From positions 1-64,000 of the forward strand of contig UQUN01000003.1 in assembly GCA_900544175.1 (NCBI GenBank): 64,000 nucleotides of DNA, given 5' to 3'. Under the pieces are notes generated by a model that saw nothing but the letters and a program-made list of their open reading frames with translations, searched no databases and was not told where the DNA came from. The DNA is from an uncultured Alistipes sp. (GTDB lineage: Bacteria; Bacteroidota; Bacteroidia; Bacteroidales; UBA932). The translations under genes and the position numbers were made by a program. Below, piece after piece: positions 43,606 to 52,345 of this stretch. Numbering within the stretch: the stretch's first letter is position 1; every line of letters starts with the position of its first letter.

Positions 43606-46001
43606 ACCCGCCTGACCCTTCTGGAGACACTGGTAAGCACCTCGTACGGGATAGTGCCAAGTCTGGCGGCAAGCTCGGTTACCGGAATATTGTGACCGAA
43701 TATCTCTACCTCGTCACCCACCCGGGCTCCCGTACCCGTGACGTCCAGCATGCAGGCATCCATGCAGATATTGCCTATTACAGGTACTCTCTGGCCACGC
43801 ACAAACATCTCCCCCACTCCGCAGCCAAGATGACGGTCCAGCCCGTCCGCATAGCCTACCGGGATAACGGCAATGTCCGAATCCCTCGACACCCTGCCCT
43901 TGCGTCCATAACCGACAGTCTGCCCCGGAGTTATACGCCGGATAGAAGCGATATGCGTCTTGAAGGAACTGACCGGTACCAGTCCGGGAAGAGTGCCGAT
44001 GCCGTACAGGCCAATCCCCATACGGACCATATCAAACGCATATTGCGGAAAACGTTCTATTCCGGAACTGTTGAGAATATGTCTGATAATCCTGTAGGGA
44101 AAATGCGGCTGTATCATCCCGGTCATCTCCTCGAACAGCCGGATCTGCCCGAGAGTGAACTCATCCTCGGCCGGATCGTCCGCAGCGGCAAGATGGGAGA
44201 ACATGCTGCGCAGCAACACAGTCCTCCGTCCGTGAAGAAAGTCCAGCAGTTCCGGTATATCCTTACGGTCCAGCCCGGAACGGTTCATCCCGGTATTCAA
44301 TTTCAGATGCACAGGATACTCCTCCATACCGTTTCTCGACAACACTGCCTCAAAATCCCTGAGCAACTGCACAGAATAGATTTCCGGCTCCAACGAGAAC
44401 TCTATCATCTGGCCGAATGCCTCCTGCTCCGGATTCATCACCGCTATCGGTACGGTAATCCCTCTGGAACGCAGTTCGACACCTTCGTCGGCATACGCGA
44501 CCATCAGGTAGTCCGCCCCGCTGTACTGAAGCTGGGCAGCGATCTCCCCTGCTCCGCTGCCGTAGGAGAATGCCTTGACCATCACCGCCAGACGGGTCCC
44601 CTTGGGCACCCTGCCGCGCAGGATGTTGAAATTGGATGCCAATGCGTCCAGGTCCACCTCCAACACAGTTGTATGAGACTGCCGGGCCAGGAAACTTCCT
44701 ATGTACTCAAAACGGAACTTCCTCGCCCCCTTGATAAGAATGCACATATCGCGGTAGTCCTCCCTGCGTTCCCCTGCCAGAAAATCCTCCGTCGTCCTGT
44801 AGAAACGGGACTGCGGCATGTCAAACAAATCCCGGAAACCGTAAATGACCGGACCGACTCCCACAAAACGCGACACTCCCGACTTGCGCAGTTGCTCCGC
44901 CACATCCCGGTATATCTCTTCCGCACGGCCGCCCACATCCACAAAATCCGACAGAATCACGGCCTTGGAACGAGCATTGTCCTGCACATCAAGAGCATTG
45001 AGTGCAAGGGCAAACGAAGCTGGATCGGAATTGTAATAATCCTTGACCAGTGTACTGCCACCAGTTCCCTCACGGATCTCCATGCGCATGGCTACCGGCT
45101 GAAGATTGGCGAGCCTTGGGGCAATGGTTGAAAGAGCATAGCCGTGATAAATCATGAACGCCACAGCCGTCATGCAGTTCTCGAAGGAAGCCGCATCGGT
45201 GAACGGCAGACGCAGCCTTCCACGTTCATTTGAGCCACCAGCCCCGGAACGGTTTCTCCGCACATCTATCTCCACCTCCACAGCACCTTCCATACATCTG
45301 GAACCCAATACCCTCACATCCGCCTCCGGGGATTCTCCCCAAAGGAAGATACGGGTCTGCGGCCCGCATTGTTCCCGGATAATCCCGGCCGGCATCCCCT
45401 CCCGGCAGACCACAGCCCTACAGCCACTGAAAAGCATGGCCTTCTCCCGCATTTTAGCTTCCACCGAAGGGAAATTCTCTCCATGAGCATCTCCTATATG
45501 TGTGAATACGCCAAGGTCCGGACGAATGATCCGCTGCAGGCGGGCCATCTCCCCGGGACGGGACATTCCTGCCTCTATCAGAGCGATACGGCACTGCGGC
45601 ATGACTTCCAATACGGAAAGAGGCACTCCTACCTGCGAGTTGTAGCTGCGGGGACTGCGGCAGACAGGGACATCCTCCCCGAGAAGCTGGGCAATCCACT
45701 CCTTGACCACCGTCTTGCCGTTGCTGCCGGTTATGGCCGTAACCTCCGTATCCGGCAGGTCCTGACGGCGATGACGGGCCGCTGCTGCCTGAAGGGCCTC
45801 CAATGTGTTGTCCACGTACCTGACCGATGCATCCCTCATTGCCTCGTATTCAGGACGGCGCTCACTCAGCACGAAATTACGCACGCCCCTGTCATACAGT
45901 GCCACGACATAGTCATGGCCATCATTGTTCTGCCCCTTTATGGCATAAAAGACAGTCTCACCGGGACGGGTGACAGTGCGGCTGTCGACAGATACTATCA
46001 T
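43590..46001 (-). CDS. murF-alr: Bifunctional UDP-MurNAc-tripeptide:D-Ala-D-Ala ligase / alanine racemase
   Basis: An 803-residue fusion. Residues 1 to about 440 are MurF, with ATP motif TGSNGKT (91-97), which attaches D-Ala-D-Ala to the peptidoglycan precursor; from about 455 onward is a fold-III alanine racemase with PLP lysine Lys476 (MVKAFSYG) and GIGLYGIG. One protein thus makes D-alanine and uses the dipeptide. The fusion is known and widespread in Bacteroidota. Start set at the ATG at 46001 (MIVSVDSRTV), 20 nt after the promoter element; an in-frame upstream ATG lies beyond the promoter. Confidence 0.95.
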   Translation of the reverse strand: MIVSVDSRTVTRPGETVFYAIKGQNNDGHDYVVALYDRGVRNFVLSERRPEYEAMRDASVRYVDNTLEALQAAAARHRRQDLPDTEVTAITGSNGKTVVKEWIAQLLGEDVPVCRSPRSYNSQVGVPLSVLEVMPQCRIALIEAGMSRPGEMARLQRIIRPDLGVFTHIGDAHGENFPSVEAKMREKAMLFSGCRAVVCREGMPAGIIREQCGPQTRIFLWGESPEADVRVLGSRCMEGAVEVEIDVRRNRSGAGGSNERGRLRLPFTDAASFENCMTAVAFMIYHGYALSTIAPRLANLQPVAMRMEIREGTGGSTLVKDYYNSDPASFALALNALDVQDNARSKAVILSDFVDVGGRAEEIYRDVAEQLRKSGVSRFVGVGPVIYGFRDLFDMPQSRFYRTTEDFLAGERREDYRDMCILIKGARKFRFEYIGSFLARQSHTTVLEVDLDALASNFNILRGRVPKGTRLAVMVKAFSYGSGAGEIAAQLQYSGADYLMVAYADEGVELRSRGITVPIAVMNPEQEAFGQMIEFSLEPEIYSVQLLRDFEAVLSRNGMEEYPVHLKLNTGMNRSGLDRKDIPELLDFLHGRRTVLLRSMFSHLAAADDPAEDEFTLGQIRLFEEMTGMIQPHFPYRIIRHILNSSGIERFPQYAFDMVRMGIGLYGIGTLPGLVPVSSFKTHIASIRRITPGQTVGYGRKGRVSRDSDIAVIPVGYADGLDRHLGCGVGEMFVRGQRVPVIGNICMDACMLDVTGTGARVGDEVEIFGHNIPVTELAARLGTIPYEVLTSVSRRVRRVYFKE

Positions 46002-46020
46002 ATTTTCTCGAATTGACTTG

Positions 46021-46028
46021 CAAAAATA
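46021..46028 (-). promoter_or_regulatory. -7 promoter element for murF-alr
   Basis: Minus strand TATTTTTG matches TAnnTTTG; predicted leader about 15 nt. Confidence 0.5.
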
Positions 46029-46040
46029 AGAATATAAGCG

Positions 46041-46048
46041 TATATTTA
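46041..46048 (+). promoter_or_regulatory. Possible -7 element for the small membrane protein
   Basis: TATATTTA, one mismatch to TAnnTTTG. If used, the transcript would start about 5 nt before the ATG at 46058 and 17 nt before that at 46070, favouring the latter. Confidence 0.3.
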
Positions 46049-46057
46049 TCGGCAATA

Positions 46058-46456
46058 ATGCAACAGACAATGAAAAATATACCTTATTGGGTGACACTCA
46101 TCATCGGAATAGTGACCGGTCTTGTATTATGTACACTGATATTCTATTTCTCCTCGGAGGAGAAAGACCTGCTTGCTTCACTAAGCAGAGCAGTGTACCC
46201 AATGACCGCAGTTGCCATGGTGGTCCATTTCCAGCATCTTAGAGCAAAAGGTTTCGAGAACATGCGCATGTCCTACGGCAAGACATTGGCCATTTGCTCC
46301 CTCGCGTGCATGATCGTGCTTTTCCTCGTATCACTGCTGCTGTACGGCTGGACACCTCTACTGTCCCTGATTTCCAGTGCCATCTGTACCGTAATCACCG
46401 TCATCATCGTATTGGTGCTGTGCGGGCCCAAATCCAAGAGCCCCGGGAGAAGGTAA
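46058..46456 (+). CDS. Small integral membrane protein, unknown function
   Basis: A 132-residue protein with four likely transmembrane helices (about 8-30, 42-62, 78-98, 101-123) and a basic C-terminal tail. Not recognised with certainty; a DUF4199-like membrane protein is possible. The ATG at 46070 (MKNIPYW) is an alternative start. Divergent from murF-alr and convergent with the MATE gene 24 nt away. Confidence 0.62.
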   Translation: MQQTMKNIPYWVTLIIGIVTGLVLCTLIFYFSSEEKDLLASLSRAVYPMTAVAMVVHFQHLRAKGFENMRMSYGKTLAICSLACMIVLFLVSLLLYGWTPLLSLISSAICTVITVIIVLVLCGPKSKSPGRR

Positions 46457-46480
46457 TAACTCCGATCATGCGCACAGAAC

Positions 46481-47944
46481 TCAGGAATGAGACTTCCTGT
46501 GTCTGAAAGTATGCCATAACCGGAGGAGGAATATGCATCCACGGAAGCACAGTTCTATGCACATGGCCGTCCAGACTCCCCGCAGACCGGCCGACGGAGC
46601 CAGCAAAGCGGCAAGCGGAAGTCTCACTGCCCAGATGCTCCCGAGGTTCATAAGGCATGGAGCCAGAGTCTTGCCCATACCTACAAACACGCTATAGGCC
46701 ACAATGGAAGCTGCGAACATCGGTTCTGCGAATGCCTCAATCCTCAGGGCCTCGACACCTAAGTCCATTATCTGTCCGTCCGATGTCATCGACCCCATTA
46801 TCAACGGTGCGCCGACATACATCAACAGCCCCATAACACCCATGACGGCCATTCCGGAAAACACAGTGATGCAGGCAAATCTGCGCGTAAGGTACTTCCG
46901 TCCTGCACCATAGCTCTGCCCTACGAGGGTCGTCGCCGCATCGGCTATTCCGTAGCCGGGCATATAACACAGGCTCTCGGCAGTGACGGCAAAGGAATTG
47001 GCCGCTATCGCGAAAATGCCCAATGGAGCTACAATGGCCGTAGTCATAATCTGCGCCCCGCACAGCACGATATGCTCGACAGCCATAGGAAAACTGATAC
47101 GGGCAGCCATTCTGAGGACAGGGGCCGTAGGAATGAAACTGCGCGATTCCTCCTGAACCTCGCCCGATGTCCTGTCCCTGCCGGTCAACCTGAGAGATTC
47201 GGAGCGTGCAAGCAGAAAGTACAGCATAAGGGAGGCTGTCACCAGCTCGGCAAGACCGGTTCCCAAGGCCGCTCCTTCCACGCCCCACCCGGCACCGGGC
47301 ACAGTCACTGACCGGCCCAGAATATTCAAATCTCTGGTCGGAAATATCAGAAAGAAATTGAAAACTACGTCTAAAACGCACATGAGAATGCTCAACAGGC
47401 TCGGAATCCGCATATCCCCGCTGCATCTGAGCATACCGCCGGAAAGCACGTATACCTGGAAAACGGGCAGGAATGCAGCGTATATCAGAAAATACATAGA
47501 TGCATCCCTGCATATCTCCGGTTCTCCTCCGATCCAGTACGGAAGCGGAGAGCTGAGGGCCATACCGAGTCCGCCCCACAGCAGGCCGAAAATCCCGACA
47601 GACACGAAAGCCTGCCTGAGAACCGAACGGGCTCTGGCCATATCGCCGGCCCCGACAGCATGAGCCACCTGCACGGAAAAACCGGTGGAGACGGCAGTAC
47701 ATGTTCCGCTGAACAGCCACGTAGTAGTGGAGACCAGACCGATGGATGCAGCAGGAGCCGCCCCGAGACTGCCCACCATCGCCGCATCGATATACTGCAT
47801 GAGAATGGACGAAAGCTGCGCAAGAACGGCCGGAACACTCAACATCAGTGTAAGCCGAAGCTGCTGCCCCGTAGACATGGGCTGCCCCCTGCGTATCATC
47901 GCAAGCAGATCTTCCGATTTCCTTTTTCTATTCTTTTCAGGCAT
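46481..47944 (-). CDS. MATE-family efflux transporter
   Basis: A 487-residue inner-membrane antiporter with twelve predicted helices in two repeats, the first opening LSVPAVLAQLSSILMQYIDAAMVGSLG, typical of MATE drug/sodium or proton antiporters. Substrate unknown. Start at 47944 lies about 4 nt after the predicted transcription start, so the in-frame ATG at 47878 (MSTGQQLRL) could instead be used. Confidence 0.92.
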   Translation of the reverse strand: MPEKNRKRKSEDLLAMIRRGQPMSTGQQLRLTLMLSVPAVLAQLSSILMQYIDAAMVGSLGAAPAASIGLVSTTTWLFSGTCTAVSTGFSVQVAHAVGAGDMARARSVLRQAFVSVGIFGLLWGGLGMALSSPLPYWIGGEPEICRDASMYFLIYAAFLPVFQVYVLSGGMLRCSGDMRIPSLLSILMCVLDVVFNFFLIFPTRDLNILGRSVTVPGAGWGVEGAALGTGLAELVTASLMLYFLLARSESLRLTGRDRTSGEVQEESRSFIPTAPVLRMAARISFPMAVEHIVLCGAQIMTTAIVAPLGIFAIAANSFAVTAESLCYMPGYGIADAATTLVGQSYGAGRKYLTRRFACITVFSGMAVMGVMGLLMYVGAPLIMGSMTSDGQIMDLGVEALRIEAFAEPMFAASIVAYSVFVGMGKTLAPCLMNLGSIWAVRLPLAALLAPSAGLRGVWTAMCIELCFRGCIFLLRLWHTFRHRKSHS

Positions 47945-47952
47945 TGCGGCTG

Positions 47953-47960
47953 CAAAGGTA
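47953..47960 (-). promoter_or_regulatory. -7 promoter element for the MATE gene
   Basis: Minus strand TACCTTTG matches TAnnTTTG. It lies only 8 nt from the annotated ATG, implying a nearly leaderless message or a downstream start. Confidence 0.4.
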
Positions 47961-48013
47961 ACGGAATCACAGGCTGGAAATGTGCCATTTTTACAGAATC
48001 CGCCACGCTCGTC

Positions 48014-48955
48014 TCACTTGACCCCGAACACGTCCTCCGGATGCGTACCAAATGGCTCCACATGCACGACAATATCGTACACTTCAGGTATATTCTCACG
48101 GATATTCCGTTCCACCTGAGACGCCAGTGCATGAGCCTGCGAAAGAGTCATACCGCCGTCCGCCTCCACATCCAAGGTTATCATATACTTGCCGCCTATG
48201 CTGCGGGAACGGACACGGTGCGGGTTGCTGACTCCCTCCACCTTGCCTATGGCATCAAATATCTTCTGGTAGACAGAGACATCCTTTACCCCGTCCATAA
48301 GTTCGACATTGGAATCCATGAATATTCTGATAGCTGAACGGATAATGAAGCAGCTCACTATCAGAGCCGTAACCGAGTCCAGCATAGGCATTTCCAGAAC
48401 AAATGAAAAAAACAGGCCGGCCAGTACACTCAGCGAGACAATCACATCATTGCGCATATTCACCCCATTGGCCAACAACATTGAGGAGCCTGTACGCCTG
48501 CCGGCACGAGTCTGGTACCACGACAGAAGCAGCTTGCAAAGTATGGACCCTACAGTCACATAGACGGCTGTGATCCCGGGCATCTCCCTCTGCTCTTCAG
48601 AGAACAGATGACCGACAGCCGAGAACAGCATCTGGGCCCCGGCGAAGAATATCACCATGGAGAGAATCTTCGTGGCTATGGACTCTGCCTTTGCATAACC
48701 GTACACGTACTTGGCATTCGGCTTGCGTCCCATTATCTTCGCAGTAACAGCCATTACCACGGATATGGCCACATCGGAAGCCGAGTCGATACCGTCGCTG
48801 ACCACAGCGAAGCTACCGCTTATCAAGCCTATAACCAACTTGGCCACAGAAAGTATCCCATTGCCTGCAATGCTTACGAAAGAAGCCCTTATCACCTGTC
48901 TCTGCACCAGGATATCCGACCCCGCACTATTGTCATTTTGCCTCATATTGTCCAT
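48014..48955 (-). CDS. Cation diffusion facilitator (zinc/iron/manganese efflux)
   Basis: A 313-residue CDF transporter with about six helices and a C-terminal cytoplasmic domain. The metal site is visible as SDGIDSASD (helix 2), and the soluble domain carries HRVRSR and the terminal HVEPFG segment. Exports divalent metal in exchange for protons. The start at 48955 is used because the promoter element overlaps anything further upstream; the ATG at 48946 is also possible. Confidence 0.9.
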   Translation of the reverse strand: MDNMRQNDNSAGSDILVQRQVIRASFVSIAGNGILSVAKLVIGLISGSFAVVSDGIDSASDVAISVVMAVTAKIMGRKPNAKYVYGYAKAESIATKILSMVIFFAGAQMLFSAVGHLFSEEQREMPGITAVYVTVGSILCKLLLSWYQTRAGRRTGSSMLLANGVNMRNDVIVSLSVLAGLFFSFVLEMPMLDSVTALIVSCFIIRSAIRIFMDSNVELMDGVKDVSVYQKIFDAIGKVEGVSNPHRVRSRSIGGKYMITLDVEADGGMTLSQAHALASQVERNIRENIPEVYDIVVHVEPFGTHPEDVFGVK

Positions 48956-48962
48956 TGAATCC

Positions 48963-48970
48963 GCAAAGAT
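48963..48970 (-). promoter_or_regulatory. -7 promoter element for the CDF gene
   Basis: Minus strand TATCTTTG matches TAnnTTTG; the predicted transcript begins 3 to 12 nt before the two candidate ATGs. Confidence 0.45.
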
Positions 48971-49028
48971 AGTCCAGTTGTACAAATATCCAAGTTCCTG
49001 CCGCAACTGTTTGTTTGATGATTTCTGC

Positions 49029-49036
49029 TATTTTTG
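49029..49036 (+). promoter_or_regulatory. -7 promoter element for the binding-protein gene
   Basis: TATTTTTG matches TAnnTTTG; leader about 20 nt to the ATG at 49061, which rules out the in-frame ATG at 49034. Confidence 0.5.
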
Positions 49037-49060
49037 CGAAAACTATTCAGAATTCAGACA

Positions 49061-50236
49061 ATGCACAGAACATTCTCATTCCGAACAACCATTAAAGCCG
49101 CCGGTGCTCTGATCTGCACCTTTACAGGCATCGTACTGACTACCGGATGCGGAGACACAGGCTCTTCCGCTTCCGGATCCGGAGACACTACCATGAAGTA
49201 CGCGCGCTTCCTCAGGATAAACTCAGCCGAGGGATACACCGCTGCGGAGATAATCAATCCCTGGGACACAACTAGTTTGATGCACAGATACATACTTGTA
49301 CCATCCGATAGTCCCGTACCGGAATGCCTGCCTGAGGGAAGCATAATACGAACTCCGGTTGACCATATTATAGTGTATTCGTCAGTTCACGCATCCATCA
49401 TCGACATGCTCGGAGCCGCAGACCGCATAAGCGGAGTATGCGAACCGGAATACATGACATGCAGGGCCGTAAAGGAAAGAGTGGCTGACGGCAGCATCAT
49501 AGACTGCGGGAACTCAGTATCACCCAGCATAGAGAAGATTGCCCAGGCCGGAGGAGAAATAATAATCGCATCTCCATTCCAGAACAGCAGTTACGGAGCC
49601 GCCGGCAAACTGGGCATCCCCATCATCGAGGCAGCAGACTATATGGAGATCCTGCCGCTCGGCCGGACCGAATGGGTCCGTCTATTCGGAGTGCTTCTGG
49701 ACAGAGAGACGCAGGCCGATTCCATTTTTCAGAAAGCCGAATCCGAGTACAACAGTCTGAAAGACATGATACAGCGCCATATTGACAGTCTCGGCGGCGA
49801 ATCCCATCGTCCGACCCTGCTGGCTGAACGCAGATACGGTTCCTCGTGGGACGTACCCGGAGGCCGCAGCTACATGGCCAGGATGTACAGAGACGCCGGT
49901 GCCGCCTATATCTTCGGCGGCACCACGACATCAGCCAATGTGAACATGTCCTTCGAGAACGTACTGCAAAAAGGCATGAATGCCGACATATGGGTGATGA
50001 AATACTGGAGCGGAAAGCCCATGAGCTATTCCTCTCTCGAATCGGAATACCCTCTTTATTCAGGATTCGACGCATTCAGGAAACACCGGATCTTTGGATG
50101 CAACACATACGAATCAAGCTACTATGACGATATCGTACTCAACCCGGCTCTCATACTGAAAGATCTTGCAGCCGTATTCCATCCCGACCTCTTTCCTGAG
50201 TATACCGCTGTATACTTCAAGCCACTGAACCTTTAA
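49061..50236 (+). CDS. ABC transporter substrate-binding lipoprotein (FecB/BtuF type)
   Basis: A 391-residue lipoprotein (lipobox LTTGC) of the cluster of periplasmic binding proteins for iron-siderophore, heme or corrinoid. Recognisable are VDHIIVYSSVHASIIDMLGAADRISGV near the N-terminal lobe and the VLLDRETQADSIFQKAESEYNSLK linker helix. It runs convergently into the ATPase gene of the matching permease system (stops 1 nt apart), so the transporter is split over two transcription units. Substrate cannot be told from sequence. Confidence 0.88.
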   Translation: MHRTFSFRTTIKAAGALICTFTGIVLTTGCGDTGSSASGSGDTTMKYARFLRINSAEGYTAAEIINPWDTTSLMHRYILVPSDSPVPECLPEGSIIRTPVDHIIVYSSVHASIIDMLGAADRISGVCEPEYMTCRAVKERVADGSIIDCGNSVSPSIEKIAQAGGEIIIASPFQNSSYGAAGKLGIPIIEAADYMEILPLGRTEWVRLFGVLLDRETQADSIFQKAESEYNSLKDMIQRHIDSLGGESHRPTLLAERRYGSSWDVPGGRSYMARMYRDAGAAYIFGGTTTSANVNMSFENVLQKGMNADIWVMKYWSGKPMSYSSLESEYPLYSGFDAFRKHRIFGCNTYESSYYDDIVLNPALILKDLAAVFHPDLFPEYTAVYFKPLNL

Positions 50237-50237
50237 A

Positions 50238-51320
50238 TTATCCCCCGCTCCACGTTTCCCGGTCCGTGTGGATCAGATACCGTATTGCCTGCGAGATGCA
50301 GGATACCGAAGTGACTTCCTTGGAGGCCGGGAAAGACACCTCGATGCTGGTCGGGGAAATACAGCGGATACAGGGAATGCCGCTATTCGGAAGAACAGGT
50401 GTGAATCCGTTACGGGCCAATGCATTGGCCATCCAGCGAACCGTTAGGGAGTCACCGTCCACCCCGACCTGAGGACCGGATATTCCGGTAGACAAATGCC
50501 CTGTCCGGCAGTCAAAATCCATACCACGGCTGTTGAAGAACCGGCTGAGACTGCCATCGAGCACCAGGTCCTCCGGCGAGCCTGAAACGACAGTTCCTGC
50601 CGGTTCTGAGACATCAGACCGACAGCATGCCGCCGGTCCAGGAACCGAAGAGTGCAGCAGAAGGATCCTGTCCGAGAACATGAGGGCATTGTCCATGTCA
50701 TGAGTGGAAAGCAGCACGGCCTTGTTCTGCTTCCTGGCCGTCTCATGAAGCAGGGACATGATATCCATACGGCCCGTCACATCCAGAAAGGCCGTCGGCT
50801 CGTCCAGTACTATAACCGGACACTCCTGAGCCAAAGCCTTGGCGATCATCACCCGCTGCCTTTCCCCATCGGACAGCTCGGACACATACGAGTCTGCCTT
50901 ATGGGATATGCCCACGGCTGCCAACGCATCAGTCACAACCCTGACATCCTCCTCACTCAGCCTGCCGAAAAAACCGGTATGCGGCTGACGGCCCAATGCC
51001 ACGAGTTCCCTCACGGTAAGACCGCCGGCATTGGTCCGGTCCGTAAGCACAACACCCACTGTCAAGGCCAGCTCATGCGTGGAATATCGGTAAATATCCT
51101 TGCCCATGACAGATATCTCTCCGCCGAATGAAGGCTGGAAGCGGCACAGAGTCCTTATGAGAGTGGACTTTCCGGCTCCGTTGAGACCTATAAGGGAAGC
51201 AAGTTCTCCACGGTATAGAGTAAGGTCAATACCGGAACGGACTGTCTTCCTTTGTCCCTTTCCGGACCTGTAGCCTATCGTCAGGCCCCGTGCGGCGAGA
51301 GCTGGTTCAAGTTGTTGCAT
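50238..51320 (-). CDS. ABC transporter ATP-binding protein (FecE/BtuD type) with C-terminal extension
   Basis: A 360-residue ATPase: Walker A GLNGAGKST (45-53), signature LSDGERQRVMIAKAL, Walker B VIVLDEPTAFLD, switch LLSTHDMDNAL. About 100 residues beyond the usual ~255 form a C-terminal extension, starting with a low-complexity stretch and ending in a small beta-like domain (SPTSIEVSFPASKE). The ATG at 51320 is preferred to an in-frame TTG at 51338. Last gene of the tmk operon. Confidence 0.9.
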   Translation of the reverse strand: MQQLEPALAARGLTIGYRSGKGQRKTVRSGIDLTLYRGELASLIGLNGAGKSTLIRTLCRFQPSFGGEISVMGKDIYRYSTHELALTVGVVLTDRTNAGGLTVRELVALGRQPHTGFFGRLSEEDVRVVTDALAAVGISHKADSYVSELSDGERQRVMIAKALAQECPVIVLDEPTAFLDVTGRMDIMSLLHETARKQNKAVLLSTHDMDNALMFSDRILLLHSSVPGPAACCRSDVSEPAGTVVSGSPEDLVLDGSLSRFFNSRGMDFDCRTGHLSTGISGPQVGVDGDSLTVRWMANALARNGFTPVLPNSGIPCIRCISPTSIEVSFPASKEVTSVSCISQAIRYLIHTDRETWSGG

Positions 51321-51334
51321 AACACGTCTGTCTA

Positions 51335-52345
51335 TCAATTGAAATACCGTATGTTCTTACGGTTGACTATCACATAAATGATGACCGGAGCCCCGATCAG
51401 AGGCGTCACGGCATTGAGGGGCAGCAAATTTCCCGTTCCCGGAACGACTGTCATTGCATTGCACAGAAGCGCTACGCATGCTCCTGAGAGAATGGTAGCC
51501 GGTACAAGCACGCGGTGGTCAGATGTACCGAGAAGCAGACGGGCGATATGCGGCACCGCAAGCCCGATGAAAGAGACTGGACCGCAGAAAGCCGTCACTA
51601 CGGCAGTCATCAGACCGGAACACATAAGCACCCCCATTCTGACCGCCCTGATACTGACTCCAAGGTTGGATGCATACTTTTCTCCCAGCAGCAGAGCGTT
51701 CAACGGCTTCACCAGCAGCACGGACCAGATCAGGCCGAATATGGTGGCGACTGAGAAGAACGGCAGTTTGGACACAGACACACCTGAGAAATCCCCCATA
51801 CCCCACATCACGAACTGCCGCACCTTGTCCGCAGACGCATAGTAGTTGAGTATGGATATACAGGAGGAAACTATGTACCCCATCATGATTCCTATTATAA
51901 GAAGCATTACATTGCTGCCCACTTTCCGCGAAAACAATACGATTATTGCCAGTATGGCACAGGCCCCGGCCATAGCTCCGGCTACTGTGGCCATATACCC
52001 GCCGAATGTGCCGACAGTGCCTCCGAAAGCAAGCATGACAAGAGCGACACCAAGATTGGCCCCGTCACTGACGCCTAAGATTGACGGCCCGGCAAGAGGG
52101 TTATGGAAAAGGGTCTGCAGAAGCAGGCCGCTCACGGCAAGAGAGGCTCCGGCGAGCAGGGCTGTGACAGCCTGGGGCAGACGGGATCCCGTAAGGATGA
52201 GCTTCCATGCCGGGTTTCCGGCATCTCCTCCGGAAAGAATATCCAGAACAGCAGACGGAGGTACCGGCACAGCTCCGTAGAAAAGACTCAGAAGGAACAG
52301 TGCGGCCAGCAATGGCAATAGCACAATATATATCCGTCTGTTCAT
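51335..52345 (-). CDS. FecCD/BtuC-type ABC transporter permease
   Basis: A 336-residue inner-membrane permease with about ten helices, typical of importers for iron-siderophores, heme or B12. Family blocks include GASLAVSGLLLQTLFHNPLAGPSILGVSDGA and FCGPVSFIGLAVPHIARLLLG. It overlaps the preceding gene by 1 nt and is followed by the ATPase gene. Corrinoid import would fit the B12-dependent mutase of this genome, but iron is equally likely. Confidence 0.93.
   Translation of the reverse strand: MNRRIYIVLLPLLAALFLLSLFYGAVPVPPSAVLDILSGGDAGNPAWKLILTGSRLPQAVTALLAGASLAVSGLLLQTLFHNPLAGPSILGVSDGANLGVALVMLAFGGTVGTFGGYMATVAGAMAGACAILAIIVLFSRKVGSNVMLLIIGIMMGYIVSSCISILNYYASADKVRQFVMWGMGDFSGVSVSKLPFFSVATIFGLIWSVLLVKPLNALLLGEKYASNLGVSIRAVRMGVLMCSGLMTAVVTAFCGPVSFIGLAVPHIARLLLGTSDHRVLVPATILSGACVALLCNAMTVVPGTGNLLPLNAVTPLIGAPVIIYVIVNRKNIRYFN

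Noticed and set aside
43692..45131. 479-codon open frame on the plus strand
   Set aside because: Antisense to murF-alr, which has all its motifs; the opposite frame is low-complexity and matches nothing.
46482..46499. Hairpin CAGGAA/TTCCTG at the end of the MATE gene as a terminator
   Set aside because: Stem is only 6 bp and no T tract follows on either strand.
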